A DNA stretch of 64,000 bases, taken from Aphrophora alni (lineage: Eukaryota > Arthropoda > Insecta > Hemiptera > Aphrophoridae). The position numbers and the translations under genes were made by a program. The stretch covers positions 17,206,098 to 17,270,097 of the forward strand of contig OY740772.1 of NCBI GenBank assembly GCA_963513935.1, in the 5' to 3' direction. Numbering within the stretch: position 1 is the stretch's first letter; each line of letters begins with the position of its first letter. Under the pieces are notes generated by a model. It saw only the letters and a list, made by a program, of their open reading frames with translations. It was not told the origin of the DNA and ran no database searches. Below are positions 1 to 12,349 of the stretch, one piece after another.

Positions 1-1
1 C

Positions 2-271
2 AAGAAAATAATAAGTATAAAAAAAACTATCATAGACCCTAGTGAAAAAATAAAAAATGAAGGACGGCGCAACGAAAAATCCGCTCTGGAGTCATCATCA
101 GAAGAAGACGAAGATGCCTTTTGCTTGGTCTGTGGAGATAAATTTGATGATAGTGCTCCTAATGAAGTATGGATACAATGTACAAAGTGCAAAGACTGGG
201 CCCTCGAGAAATGTGGACGTGGCTTCGTCTTCTATGTGTGTGAAAATTGTGACGCAGATGAGGATGATTGA
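2..271 (+). pseudogene. C-terminal end of a pogo-type (CENP-B/Tigger-like) transposase, 5' part outside the window
   Basis: An open frame enters from the left edge with no start codon and ends at TGA 269-271. It encodes an acidic linker (ESSSEEDEDAF) and then a cysteine-rich PHD-like module: CLVC, a tryptophan in VWIQCTKC, and FYVCENC. Insect pogo/jerky-type DDE transposases often end with such a module (FCLVC...W.QC..C..W.H..C...FYVC..C). The usual histidine after the second CxxC pair is replaced (CKDWALEKC), so zinc binding may be damaged. The catalytic domain would lie upstream of the window. The family call rests on this tail only; a host PHD-finger protein is a less likely alternative. 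Confidence 0.6.
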
Positions 272-610
272 AATTTCAAAGTGACTAAGTCTGTATAACT
301 AGGCTACTGAGTAACATTTCATTTGATCTGTATGATTGCTATTAACTCGTTTATATTTTATTGTTTGATTCATATGATTTTTACTCATTTATATTTTCTT
401 TTGGATTTATGTTATTGGTAATCACACATTTTTATTAAGTTATTAATAGCTTATTTACATAGTTATAAACGTTAAACTTTAATTTCTCTATACAGTAGAC
501 TATTATTGATTATGTAATAATTAAACATGTAACATTTCTTTTAAATAATGTAATAAACAACATATTAAAAAAATGTTAACAGCTCAACTAATTTTCCCTT
601 TAAAATACAT

Positions 611-854
611 GTGACAAAGTACCCCATACCCTGTGACAAAGTACCCTGCCATGGGGCACTTTGTCACACTTGTAGTGCTTAGGGGAAAAAAAATAAAATG
701 CATACTTAGACATTTACCATAAAGCTGATTATTTTACATAACTTGTACAAAGGTATGCACCATTCAATAACATATTTGTTTTGGCTCAAATACTAACCAA
801 AACCTGGTAACAAAATTAAATGTGAAAATTGTGACAAAGTACCCCGCTCTCCCC
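611..854. repeat. Subterminal GTGACAAAGTACCCC repeats, candidate 3' end of the pogo-type element
   Basis: The motif GTGACAAAGTACCC occurs in direct orientation at 611, 633 and 831 and inverted at 655-667. The copies at 633-667 form a small palindrome around CCATGG. The last copy runs into GCTCTCCCC followed by TA at 855-856, which fits the end of a TA-inserting element. It lies about 340-580 bp downstream of the transposase tail. The matching 5' terminus is outside the window, so the boundary is inferred. Confidence 0.45.
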
Positions 855-856
855 TA

Positions 857-1497
857 CATACTGACATAGAATCTTAAATCTAAATTAAGTAAGTTGTTTT
901 AGAGGTTTATTATTATACTTTAGGTATGTAGAATTATATTTAGGTATATGTAATATCCAGCGTGATTTTTCAAAACGCCCCACACTAATTACTTTTTAAA
1001 ACGAAAAATGTGTTCAAATAATGTTTTTGTGAATTTGTTCAGCCATAAAGGGAGTCTAAAAAACATTTGTACAAAACGCAAACCACTCAATTCAACCCTA
1101 AACAACCTCCAACTCCAAAACTTGTAATGGATACCTAGTGATATATCAAATTAAAGTGCAGGGAAAACATGAGTTTTGGCGGTAACAAAATAACAATCGG
1201 CCCATGCATTCGCTCGCTATGTTTAAAAATAAAATGTAATAATTTATTCATAAATATACATTAAACTCGTGATTGGATAAACTTTAAAATATATAAACTA
1301 TTTTGTAAACTTTACCAGAAAAGGTTATAAGTCAAAAACCATCCCTCTCACCCCAAATCAACCCCCAACTAAAAATTTCATTATCGTTTCCTATGGCTTT
1401 TGATATTATCAAATTAAAAAATTCGTAACAAACAATGAGTTTTGGTGATACAAAATTGAAAATCATCCCGAGTTCATAAAGTAATGATTTGAAATAT
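857..1497. repeat. Degenerate direct repeat within otherwise featureless AT-rich DNA
   Basis: Segments 1080-1205 and 1330-1475 resemble each other. Both have a C-rich ACCCY-type stretch, then ATATCAAATTAAA or TATTATCAAATTAAA, then an ATGAGTTTTGG block followed by GATACAAAATTGAAAATC or close to it. The spacing is about 245-250 bp. No coding potential was seen. This is probably an old dispersed repeat. Confidence 0.4.
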
Positions 1498-1612
1498 GAT
1501 TTTGGTAGAACTGTACAAAAACTAAGTAAAAACAAAAACAAATTGATAAATGACAAACCAGTTAGTACAGTACTTTTCAAAATGAAAACTAGTAATAATA
1601 ATGTGTTATCTT
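1498..1612 (+). repeat. Dispersed repeat, copy 1
   Basis: This block is closely similar to 4678-4795. Both start GATTTTGGTAGAACTG, share AACAAATT...GACCAACCAGTTAGT with small changes, and end near AAAACTAGTAA. The two copies lie 3.2 kb apart in the same orientation. No protein signature was seen. Confidence 0.55.
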
Positions 1613-1639
1613 AACAATAATCACAAGAGATTTTCAAAA

Positions 1640-2335
1640 TGTTCAACATTTCTCTTCAACCAATAAAAAAATCTGTTTTGAAATAAAATTTGACTTTTTG
1701 AAATGTTTTGCGAGGTATCGCTGAACACTCTTGAACAATTCGGTTTCTCAATTTTTGTAGTTCAGCTGGATGGGTCTTGTACATAACAGATTTTAAATGA
1801 CCTCACAAAAAAAAAAATCAAATGGTATTAAATCTGGTGACCTCGCTGGCCACTCAATAGCTCCTCGCCTGCCTCTACATCTGTCAGGAAAATGATCGTT
1901 TAACCAGTTCCTGTTTATTCTCTGTAATGAGTAGGCACAGCGTCCTGCTGAAACTTTGGGCTTATCATACTCTAACTCCTCTTCAAGTTAATTACTATAC
2001 ACTATACCATTTAAGTTGCCATCAATGAATAAGGAGCCAACAATTGTGTACCCAAAAATCCCTGCCCACTCATGTTTTTCAGACCATTGTGAATTGCCTT
2101 GTACGAAAATATGAGGGCTCAAGTATCGACAATTTTGTGTGTTTATAAAACTATTAAAATATATTTACTCTTGTTAGAAAAACAAATATTATTTAACTAA
2201 TTATCATTTCTACAATAAGGAGTAAACATCTCCTCGATTCTTCTGTAGTAGTCGTCCTCGTGCAATTCATGTAGAAACATCATGTTATATGGATGCCACT
2301 TGTAAAGTTTAGTAACTGTATGGATAATGTTTTGT
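1640..2335 (-). pseudogene. Tc1/mariner-superfamily (DDE) transposase relic
   Basis: Read on the minus strand, recognisable blocks appear in the family order: HPYNMMFLHELHEDDYYRRI near 2300-2250, NTQNCRYLSPH near 2135, HEWAGIFGYTIVG near 2065, FIDGNLNGIVY near 2020, FQQDAVPTHY near 1955, then IEWPARSPDLIPFDFF near 1855-1805 and GHLKSVMYKTHP near 1785. These match the widespread arthropod transposases with the conserved WPARSPDLTPLDFFLWG signature. The blocks fall in different frames with stops between them, and the FSDEA block is lost. The copy is clearly dead. Its exact family within Tc1/mariner is not resolved. Confidence 0.75.
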
Positions 2336-4677
2336 ATTTATTACATATACTTTAATAATTGATTTGTTCCACCTAGAACTACGAAATTTTATTTATACAT
2401 TTCTTTTGCTTTGTACGTTAGACCTAGGCTACTGTTATCTAGACCCAAGTTGACAGTTTAGCTGATCATCAAAAGGCTTATTAAATTATTTAATTTGCGG
2501 TTTTTTAAATTAAAACCGTAGCCCACAGATTAGTGATATTTATACTTAGATATAAATTCAATTACATTTAGGTTACGACTACTAATCCAACAGTTTGCCG
2601 TAAACGGATACTCAAACATAAAGGCAACTTTAAAGAATCATTTTAGACTAAATTAAGTTGCAAGTTGTTGTCTTTTTACCGCCATATTTCACTTTATGGT
2701 GATTAAACGTTTTACCCGCCATCCTATAATTATAATTTTTATTTTTTTTAAAGGTAACCTGGTTGTGTGATATATAAACTGAGTTCAGTAACAAAATCTT
2801 CAGTTTTATATCTTCTTCTATGTCCAGCTTCAAGGAAAAATAAAAATTCGACTTTATAAAGTAATGAATTGTGCACACATTTAATTATTTACACACTTTT
2901 TACACATGATACTGTCTACAATTTAAGTATCCATCTCGATTGTGTAAAATGTTTTTCATTAAGCCATAATAAAAAAAAAAAATGGTAAAATTGTTAACTT
3001 TTGATATGATTTTATTATTTTTTAAATAATATCAACTTGTATATAGAAAACATTAATAGAAACATATAATGAACATTTTCAAAACAGAGCTCACAATAAA
3101 AGTTTATAATCAATATCACAATTAGTTGAAAACAATAAATATCTTTTTGAGTATATTTATTTCGGAAATTTCAGACATTATTTCCTTAATAGTTAGATAA
3201 CATTTAACAACTTATTCTAATACAATACATTTCCTTCCTTACCTTTTATCTAGACAATATATTTATTGGATTTAAAGAAAACATTATTTTGGTTCTTTAC
3301 AAAATTAGGGGAATAAAATATTTATCAAGTTCTTAATGATAACTGGATATTACCATTTACATTATTGTGTAACATTATAAATGATGTTTTTTTTTTGTTT
3401 TTTTTTAAATAATTTGTTTATTTGTATTTGCATTCGACTATCATTAAAATAGGTAACAATGGAGATAAAATATGGTAGGTCATAGTAAAATATATTATCG
3501 TTAGTTGCTTACTGAGACTTCACTACAGGAACAAAATTTATTGTTTCAATATATAAAAAATGTTTATTACAGCTCTTTTAAATTACTTGTCTTTCATCAA
3601 ATATACACTGTTGATCCCGTCATAAAAAAAGGGAAAGTATTTTTGAATGTAATCATATTAAAGGTTGTAAAAAGAACCATTAAGTTTATTCTTTGACGCC
3701 TTATTTCCAAAAGTGTTGTGATGGATAATAGGAATAATTTATTTTTAACTCATCTCTCAATCGCATCTTAATTCCAAAACGTAACAAAACATTCTTTTAT
3801 CAAATATCATTTTTGTAATCTTATCCCATTCATGAATATCCTAAAATCTTTCCTAAATATATTTCGACCACTGTAGGAAATAAATTTCTACAAAACATAT
3901 ATATAATTCTTTAAGTTACGTTTCATCATCTTCAGTTGTTCCAAATCGAGAACTAGATTAAAAAGTTTTGTTTAAAATCAAAATATTTATTCTATTTTCA
4001 GTATAATCTAAATAGTTTGTTTATAATGTCTAGTAATTTTATGCCAAGCAGGATCTAGTAACTTATATTACTTATCACGCCGTTAATTCAATAGTCTTAT
4101 TTTTATATAAAGATCAAAATCTCAATTTCTGTGTATTAATTTTGGGACGTAACTTCAAATTTCATCATTGAGGAGTGTTGTTTACGTCCAGAATTACCAT
4201 TTACAAATATAAATATATTTTGTGAAACAATTTTTTTTTTTTAAATAGTAAGATTAACTAGGGTCCAATTATTGGCAGCAGAATTGGTTGCAACCAGCAT
4301 TATTTTATTGTATAAGTGTCAAAAATAATAGTTAAATTTGAACTTTAACTTAAAATTTTTTATATACTTAAGAGTCACTATCGTATCCTCAACTTGGTAC
4401 ACATGATCATCCGGATATCCTTTTTTTTTTCTTTTCTTTTTTTTTTTAACTTTACCATATTGAAAGAAAAGTTTAAGTAATTTTTTTGACCTTAATGTCT
4501 TTTCTCTGTGGTGGCATTCTATTTTTGTATATTTTGCAGACATTATTTAAAAAATCATTTAATTTAGTAAGTGTAATAAGTCTACAACTTAAAAAAAAAA
4601 TCTTATTTATAAATTTTTGTAAAACATTACTTTAACACTGGGAAAATTTTGATAAATTTAAAAAATAAACTTAATAA
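2336..4677. other. AT-rich intergenic DNA, no feature recognised
   Basis: About 2.3 kb of low-complexity AT-rich sequence with many A/T runs. The short open frames at 2648-2878, 3505-3696 and 4319-4543 have biased, low-complexity composition and no domain signature. I see no RNA gene or mobile-element terminus here. Confidence 0.5.
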
Positions 4678-4795
4678 GATTTTGGTAGAACTGAAAAAAA
4701 AACTACGTAAAAACACAAACAAATTATTTAGTGACCAACCAGTTAGTGGAGTACCTTTAAAAAGGAAACAAAACTAGTAACAATAAGAGAAGTTA
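4678..4795 (+). repeat. Dispersed repeat, copy 2
   Basis: This is the partner of 1498-1612 in the same orientation. It shows small substitutions and a longer A run after GGTAGAACTG. Confidence 0.55.
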
Positions 4796-5558
4796 TCAAA
4801 ACATTTCTCATATTACACATTAAATGTACCTGTGTTATGCTGGCTGTGACACTACTCTGTATTTTGAATATGGATTTGTTGTTGTATACAATGTACATGT
4901 TTCTATTATATAAATTAGATTGCTGACTGAATTTTTTAGTTATTACCTTACACACATCACCTCAGAGTAACCTTAACCGAGCTAGACCCATACCAAGTTT
5001 GGGTACGTGTCAGACCTCCATCATTGTGCATCGTCGTTTGTGTTTAACATAATATACATTCTATAAACATATTTTTTAAATATAAATATTACAAGTGTAC
5101 TTGCCTGCGATCTGGATTAATCATATAAATATATCACACATTAATGTAGAGGTGATTATCATAAATAAACCAATGTGTGATGGTGGTCCTCAAATAAAAA
5201 GTTTAGGGTCTGATGTCACTGAGCAAGCCTTGTCAAAGTGTAACATGTAAATGTGACATCACTAGCAGACAACAACTAAATGGCTGCGGGGAGGGAGGAG
5301 CAAGGTGCAAGAGGGAGGTCTAACCACACCCAACACTCCTACCATCCTCCACCACACCTCCCACCATAAACCTTACCAAACCCCCACCATTCCCCCCACT
5401 CCAATTTGGTTCTCAAGTGTAGCACACTCTACTGGATCTAATACAAAACTAGATGAAAAAAGTGTATATCCAGCTAGGTACCTTGGAATTACCACACAAG
5501 TATCCACTATAGTTGAACCTCTGCAGTCTATCATCAGTATAAATGTGCTAGTATGTGT
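4796..5558. other. AT-rich DNA with a GC-richer patch holding a possible minus-strand exon
   Basis: Most of this stretch is featureless. A CT/CA-rich patch at 5280-5420 stands out. On the minus strand a frame of about 77 codons (5373-5606) runs through it and contains STIVDTCVVIPRYLAGY. An AG dinucleotide precedes it near 5617, so it could be an exon, but no family was recognised and the opposite strand is open too. Low confidence as coding. Confidence 0.2.
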
Positions 5559-6104
5559 TGCTATGGTAACCAGCTGATCTGAAATCAATTTCTGAACAGC
5601 CTTCATATCTTCTGAATTATACGAAGTGTATATTGAAAATTAACATCTTTTGTAAAAAAAAATCAGATATTTTGAGAAGCAGCAATCATTACTCCTGAAA
5701 TGATGGAGAATATGATATGAGGCTACTACGTAAGATTAGCACACTGCCAAACATTTTTAACATACAATTAATTGTATGTAGAGTTTTTTCATTCATGATA
5801 TTAATTTAAGGTATGATATTGTATGTAGAGTTTTTTCATTCATGATATTAATGCTATGGTAACCAGCTGATCTGAAATCAATTTCTGAACAGCCTTCATA
5901 TCTTCTGAATTATACGAAGTGTATATTGAAAATTAACATCTTTTGTAAAAAAAATCAGATATTTTGAGAAGCAGCAATCATTACTCCTGAAATGATGGAG
6001 AATATGATATGAGGCTACTACGTAAGATTAGCACACTGCCAAACATTTTTAACATACAATTAATTGTATGTAGAGTTTTTTCATTCATGATATTAATTTA
6101 AGGT
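5559..6104 (+). repeat. Tandem duplication of about 250 bp with a short third copy between
   Basis: The sequence from TGCTATGGTAACCAGC (5559) to TTAATTTAAGGT (5812) recurs at 5852-6104 almost base for base. The offset is 292-293 and differs by one A in a poly-A run. Between the copies, 5818-5852 repeats only the last part (ATTGTATGTAGAG...GATATTAAT). The near identity suggests a recent local duplication. Confidence 0.85.
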
Positions 6105-8093
6105 TCAACCTTTTAACCGATTACTGACAAATTATAAACTTTAATATTATTTTATTATCAAAGATAATGTTTAAATACACATAACTCTGTTATTTTTAAA
6201 GACAGACATAAAAACCAAACAAAAATCTAATGTTTTTTAATGTTCTCCTACTTAAGGTAAACAACAACATTATATTTAAAAATATCCAGTCTGTACTAAG
6301 TAAAAACCTTTAAAACCATCCTGGAGATAATGAGGGCAAGATGTCTCGTTGCTTGTTTCTTTAACCCGGGTAGAACAAGAGATATGAAGCAGTTTTCCTA
6401 CTTTTATATTGTTCTCTGACTAGCACGAGTGTATTTTGAAAGCTGTACCTGATACTAAAAATATGAAATACTGTCCGATATAAATATCGTATCTCAATAG
6501 GTGCAGATCAAAGTATATCTTGTTGCAGATCAACTGGATAAAACAATAAGGTAGAAAATAAACCACAAATATTTCAAAAAAACATCTTTTATCAATTGTT
6601 TACATATAAACAAATGATCATTTAATTGTACAATTTTATAATACGATATTTACATAATTACATAAGCTATATAATATAGGCTAAGCCTATTTTTTCCCCT
6701 TTCATTTTACTACAATTTCAATATGAGCATTTTCCTAGAACTTTTTTAATTAATTATAAAATATACAATTTTTCCAACTATTAACAATATTTTATAAAAT
6801 ATAAAAAATGCTAGTTTTAGTTTAAAATAGAATAAACAAATTTCATTTGTTCCCATTAAATGTTATAGATATCAAGGAATAAATACTACAAAGTTTGAAA
6901 TAAAATTGTTTTATTTTATTTCGGTAGCTTTTTTAAATGTATAGTATTACAGATATTTTGAGCAAATTATTTGTTTGCCCATAGAGTCCAATTAAATTGG
7001 GAAATAACTTGGGACATCTTTAAGAGTGAATAAATCTAATCAGGGGAATTGTTTCATAATATTGTTTAGATTTGTTCAACATTTTCCCAAGATTTTTCAT
7101 TTTTGGGAAAAACTTGTAAGTTGGAAAATAAGCCTTTTTCAAAAATTTCAAGATAGAAAAAATCTTTAATTTGAGCTAATTCTTAACTTTTGGTAGTTTA
7201 AGGAGTTTATTATTAAAACTAACATTTTGTTTTCAAAAAACCATGGAAAGTCTTGTATTTTGATTTTACACAACTGAATTTTTACATTTAAAAAAATATT
7301 TTTTTAAAATTCCTGTTTCAATTTTTTAAAACGGTCACATCTTGGGAATGTACACGTTTTTCAAAAATATACTTTTTTTCTTTTCGAAATAAACCCCTAT
7401 CCAGATAATTTTTCCACATTTTGTTATTTAAAGAATTTTATTGTTTATAGCAATGGTAAATGTTAGATTTAAATCTTTTACAAAGGCTTTAAATTGTAAT
7501 ATTAACATGAGGCAATTTCCTTGGTTAGAGTTTTACTTCACTCACTCCTGGAGTTTTATTATTTATTATACATGTTATACTATTGTTTAAAATTTACTAA
7601 CAAATATGTGTTTAGTGAATACGGAAACAGTTTTATTATTCTATAAAACATAACATGTTTTTATTTTTCATCATTTAGGATATTCCTAAATGCATACCAG
7701 CTCTATGTGCTTTTTAAAATTATTATTTAAAACAAAATTGATTTATTAATCAATAATATTGGGTCTATGAACCTATATTCAATTTATGACAGCTACTTTC
7801 AGTGCCTTGGACACTTGGCATTTATAGATTGATCACATACTAAAGAACGAGTCAATGTACCTCTCTCTTCCCTTCCTCGTTCCACTCATAACCAGAACCT
7901 TCTGTTTGTTAAGTGTAAAAACGGAATCATTTTTATTCAAATCATTTTATTGATTAAGAATATTCAGATCTAAAACTATTCTAGTTTTAAAGTTCATGTT
8001 TATTGTGACATTTGCCAAAATTTGTGTATATTAAAATAATGCATAATTTCAACTGCATCTTAAAACACTAAATCCCACTTATCACAGTTTCAT
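6105..8093. other. AT-rich intergenic DNA, no feature recognised
   Basis: Nearly 2 kb of AT-rich sequence without a usable ORF, RNA gene or clear repeat boundary. Short local hairpins occur, such as the AAGATTTTTCATTTTTGGG neighbourhood at 7090-7110, but nothing distinctive. Confidence 0.5.
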
Positions 8094-8880
8094 AGAAATA
8101 TACACTGACAGATCAGTAGATATAAGCGGGAAGAAATCAGGTGCTGGGCATTTTAATCTTAAGACTAGTGCATGCTTCTACATCCCAGCAAATGTTATAT
8201 CAACCAAAGGTTCTAACAAATTGCTTCCAACTAAAATTAAAATAAATATCCATAATAACTCACTCAAAAGTGGTCAAGGAAGCCCTGAAAAAGTTAAGAT
8301 TGAATAAGTATTCCTTCCGGAGGAACTTTGGAAACTTCCATTATGTTTAAAAACAAAAGGGAAACTTAGTATCCTATGGAGAATAGTACACTATGAAGGA
8401 TCTGGCAAAGAGAAAGCAGATAAAATTGGAATAGAAGATGCAAACATGGGGCCAAACCCGTACCGACAATATTTACTAGCAAGGTATAGAAGAGTTGTAG
8501 CGGCTTGGATAAATGATGATAGAATGCTGGTGTGAAACAACTACAGGAGGACAACTTTTTTCAATTCATAAAGAACCCACAGACCCTCCTTTGTATCAAA
8601 ATGTTCTAAGAGCTGCAGCTATTATTGGCAGAATTGACCACGCTATCTCCACCACTCTGATCTAAGCTCATTGATCTGTGAAAACTATCACTGAAGAAAT
8701 ACTGAAATACATCTTGTTCCGATGCACTTCACGCAGGCCATTCATAGAAGACATTTGTTGGAGAAATTGGTGGTTTAGAGAACATCCTCAAAAGAAAACA
8801 ACTGTGGACACTAACTACTGTGATATACAATGTTCTCGCTCCGTCAAGATCACATATTCCTTGGAAGTTTGTTTGAAAAA
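8094..8880 (+). pseudogene. Non-LTR retrotransposon relic: RNase H and C-terminal region
   Basis: The plus strand shows IYTDRSVDISGKKSGAGHF at 8098, which matches the start of the RNase H domain of Jockey/I-type non-LTR elements (YTDGS...GAG). The end of the same domain follows near 8390 (YEGSGKEKADKIG, like the G.GNE.AD.LA motif). Downstream, ITEEILKYILFRCTSRRPF near 8683 resembles the terminal EETAEHILF.CP.. module. The catalytic D of YTD and the late D of KADK are still visible, but the middle of the domain is lost and frames change. The clade is uncertain. Confidence 0.6.
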
Positions 8881-9023
8881 GTAAGAAAATTTACTTAATG
8901 TATTTTTTCAACTGATAAGCAAGTAAACTCCCAGGTCCTTCAACACTCAATACAAAGGAAGTCCTTAGAGCTGAACAGGTCAGACCTGTGAAAAATGGAT
9001 GGATGATTAGGTTAGGTCACTGA

Positions 9024-9263
9024 ATGTTCTGTTATATAGAAAGAATGGGGTTTTATGTACCAAACCTTCTACGTAAGAAATATGGTAAAGCTGAGGAAAC
9101 AGCTGCTCAGCATAGAATACATAACTGCCCAGCAATGAGCAGATACCAGATTGTGTTCTTAGGTGTATATGTGGAGTTAAGAACAGATAGAAGAACAAGA
9201 CATCATCATCCAAAGTATCTCACGGTTTTCAAAAAACCTAAGATTATATTGGAAAGGAAATGA
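9024..9263 (+). pseudogene. Non-LTR retrotransposon C-terminal fragment
   Basis: An 80-codon open frame contains EETAAQHRIHNCPAMSRYQ, close to the EETA.H.L..CPALSR.R module at the C-terminus of insect non-LTR elements. The frame runs from the left as a fragment and ends at TGA 9261-9263. It is a second fragment in the same orientation as the preceding relic, either a nearby copy or part of the same broken element. Confidence 0.55.
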
Positions 9264-11447
9264 TCTATGAATGAGGATCCACACAATAAGCTTAACAGCT
9301 GAGGGGCAAAACCAGGACTGGAATACTGACATTTTTTTGCAATACAAAAAGAAGCTACAGATTAGGATTGTGTCTGGTGTAAAGGACGTGTCCTCCCTTC
9401 AACTTTCTTCCCTAGCCTGACTTGATGGTGCAACCCATTCCAAGAAAACTAGGTACACAAATTACTGCTTAGCTACATTTATTTCCTAAAGTTACAACTT
9501 CGTGACTGACTTTTGTAAACGTTTTATTCTTATTTACACCGATAAAATAAACGAAAGTAGGGTATGAGTTTCCACAGAAGCATTTGAGGTTTATTTTTAA
9601 AATTTTTATTGGGGTTGTATCGCTGAAAGTAAACGCAATAAAGAAAGTGTGAGGGGCCCCTCTATTCCACTCCACCCCAGACACATTCCTACCTTGAGGA
9701 TACTGTAACAAGCAACCAACTAGACTCCACTGTGTTTGTACCCTTAGTTTTAGTTTCCAACATATTTTTATATTTCTCATGTTCCATAGTCAGAGTTATT
9801 TTGACCAATCAAATCTAACTTTAGCTTCCTTTCATAAACTACTAGTTCCACTTTCTACTAGTATGGCCCTAGACTTTTACTACATCAGCTACAATAGCAT
9901 TCCCCAGTAAGATAAGAAGCCCCAGGCTACTATGCATTTTTCTATACACAAATAATGGAAACTATCTGAATAAACTATATCTCTAATATAAAAAGATTGT
10001 TTAAGTTTATTTTTAAACAAATATACAATATTTATTTTATTTTTCCATATGGTTTTGGTTCACCAGTTGAAAACCAAACAAATGAAATAACATTTAACAT
10101 TACTGAATAGTTGTGAAAGTAAAATATATAACATTGACATACTCACAATATTACCAGGCCAACAAGTGAAGCTAAGAGTGTTCATAACATAAGCTACATT
10201 ATTATTGAAAGCAAAACAACTTTGGAGCTGCCAAACCTGTAAAAATTATTGTTTTCAAAATCTTTAAGGTAAATTATTAGTCAATTTAAAAATGGTGAGG
10301 CAACATTTTATTTTCAAAGATTTTGTTGCTTAATATAAAACAAAAATTGAAAAATTAGTTATTTTTAACAAACGATTTTATAGAAGCAAGATCTAAGAAA
10401 AGTATTGTTTCGTTAAAATGAAAATGTGCACTTAGGACTATTTAAACAAATATTTATTTTGTATTAAAATTTAAAAGCTGTAAATTAAATTGATTAATAC
10501 TCTTCATAAATCAATGTTGAATATTCAGTAAAAATATATAAACTTTACATTTTGTCTTATCTACAGTTAGATATCTTGTATTTAAGAGGTTTTGGCTTCG
10601 ATTCCTATGGGAGGTTTAAATAAGTTACGGCGATGACTCAATAATATGAAAGAAAATAGGGGTGTTACGAATCGTTGCAGAGCCTAGTCACACATCACCC
10701 GATGAAAATCAGTCTACAACAAAGTGCTTTGGATTTATTTTTATGCTTTTGTCAAATGATACTCATAACTCAAGAACAGACAGGAGATTGTTAATGAAAT
10801 TTTTAGATGTACAGTCTCTTTTCCTTCCATGCATCATTAAATGTTTATTTGTTTGTGGTAGACTTAAAACTAATTTAATCATGATTGTGGTTATTAAATA
10901 TATTTATTTGGGGAGAATAAAACTTCTTTTCAAAAATGTTTGTACAAATTGTAGACTCTTCCTGGTCGCTAAGCTCACATAAACAATAAAGAATAAAACA
11001 ATTGTTGGCTTTTTTTTCTGATGTCTAAACAAAATTTTACTATAAGTTTCCCTGAAACTTGAGATTCAAAAATAAATTGATGCTCCATTCATAATTTAAA
11101 TATTTAGTTACAACAAAATATATTTGTTATTTCTAAATCAAAAATTGACTTATAAATAAATTCATCGATTTATATTAAATTAAAAATACTCTAAACCAAC
11201 TTAATCTAGACTGATATTCAAAACAAAACAGTAAAAACAAACTAATATACAATTAAATTATTAATACATACAATTATATTTACATTTCGATAACATATTA
11301 CAGTTCAAAAATTAATTTATGGGCAGATCCGATAACGATTCAGTATCAAACTAGGGTCGTAGAGAAATTAAGAATCGTTTTTCAAAGTCAACACTTTGTT
11401 GCAATACCAACCATGTAGTAGAATAATTATAAAGAACAGGACAAATA
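9264..11447. other. Intergenic DNA with one dispersed-repeat block
   Basis: No gene was recognised. At 9630-9700 the block AAGTGTG.GGGGCCCCTCT followed by CCAGACACATTCCTACCTTG is shared with 37457-37517 in the same orientation, so it belongs to a repeat family. Open frames at 9469-9780 (minus) and 10662-10982 (plus) show no domain. Confidence 0.45.
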
Positions 11448-12345
11448 CTAGGACTGTTTGGAAAGTAAATTCTGTTTCCGTCTAGTGTGACGAGGAGTGG
11501 AGGTAGTGGTGTGATTTTTGCACAGCTGTGTAGCATGAGTTAAATAGGAAGGTCTTTTAACCTGTTTTTGTAAAAAAATATTTTGCTCAAAATGGGCACT
11601 ACATTTGGAAATCCTGCCAATTATGATGTAAATGCTGTTAATAGTTTTGTGTAGACACAAAACAAAGAGGATGTGTACGGCACTAACTTTTTGTGTACGA
11701 TAAAGAAGTTGATGATATCCCCAGTCATATTGTAACATATGAGAATTGTGGTGTTGTATGTCAAAATGGAGATAAAAAATCGCCAGATAAAGTAATGCCA
11801 CATTAGACCGTCACAAAAACTCTAAAGTACCATAAAATATTTTATCCAAAAAAAACTCATGGCATCTAACTTTTAGGACAAAAAAGGTGTACTCTTGGTA
11901 TGAAATAAAACACTACAATAAATTCTGCAGGTTATTGTGAAACTTTAAGGAAGCTAAGGAGAGCCATTCAGAAGAAATGGCATGACGACGGTTCTCCACG
12001 TACTGCCGCACACACACAAAGCTTACTGGATAGTTTCAAATGGTTATTGTATTACCATTATTTGCACAGACCCAGATTCAGCTCATAGTGTTGATTACTT
12101 TTTTTACTGACATGAAAGAATGCTAGGGTTTGAAAACGAAAAGGAGTTGAAGAACAGTGCCAACGCATGGCTTAACTAACAGACGGTTAAGTTTTACGAT
12201 GAAGGTATTAAAAATGTGTAGCAGGAAGTTACGTGGAAAAATCAGGTAAGTGTTGTAACTTTAATCTGTGTATAATAGGAAATCTCCAATTGTATTGGTG
12301 TCCTTTGTTGTGACAAAAAGGAACTTACTTTCCAAACAGTCCTCA
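11448..12345 (+). mobile_element. Deleted mariner element with terminal inverted repeats and TA duplication
   Basis: The left end AGGACTGTTTGGAAAGTAA (from 11450) is the reverse complement of TTACTTTCCAAACAGTCCT ending at 12343. TA dinucleotides flank both outer ends (11446-11447 and 12346-12347), the target site used by mariner. The 898-bp interior retains both ends of a transposase on the plus strand and lacks most of the middle. A full mariner is about 1.3 kb, so roughly a third is missing. Confidence 0.85.
11590..12245 (+). pseudogene. mariner transposase relic (N- and C-terminal pieces)
   Basis: Near 11610 the N-terminal piece reads NPANYDVNAVNSFV, then QNKEDVYGTNF, resembling the mariner helix-turn-helix start. 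From 11935 the frame reads YCETLRKLRRAIQKK, the conserved YC.TL..LR.AI..K block, and later FYDEGI and YVEK, the usual mariner C-terminus. The HDNARPHTA block survives only as the -RTAAHTQSLLDSF-like remnant at 11999-12040. Stops and frame changes throughout show it is inactive. Confidence 0.75.
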
Positions 12346-12349
12346 TAGG

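Noticed and set aside
5305..5606. Two overlapping open frames on opposite strands as genes
   Set aside because: Both are open because the patch is GC-richer and CA/CT-biased. No domain was recognised, so it is listed only as a possible exon.
10662..10982. 106-codon plus-strand frame
   Set aside because: No recognisable motif, and the second half is AT-driven. No splice context was found.
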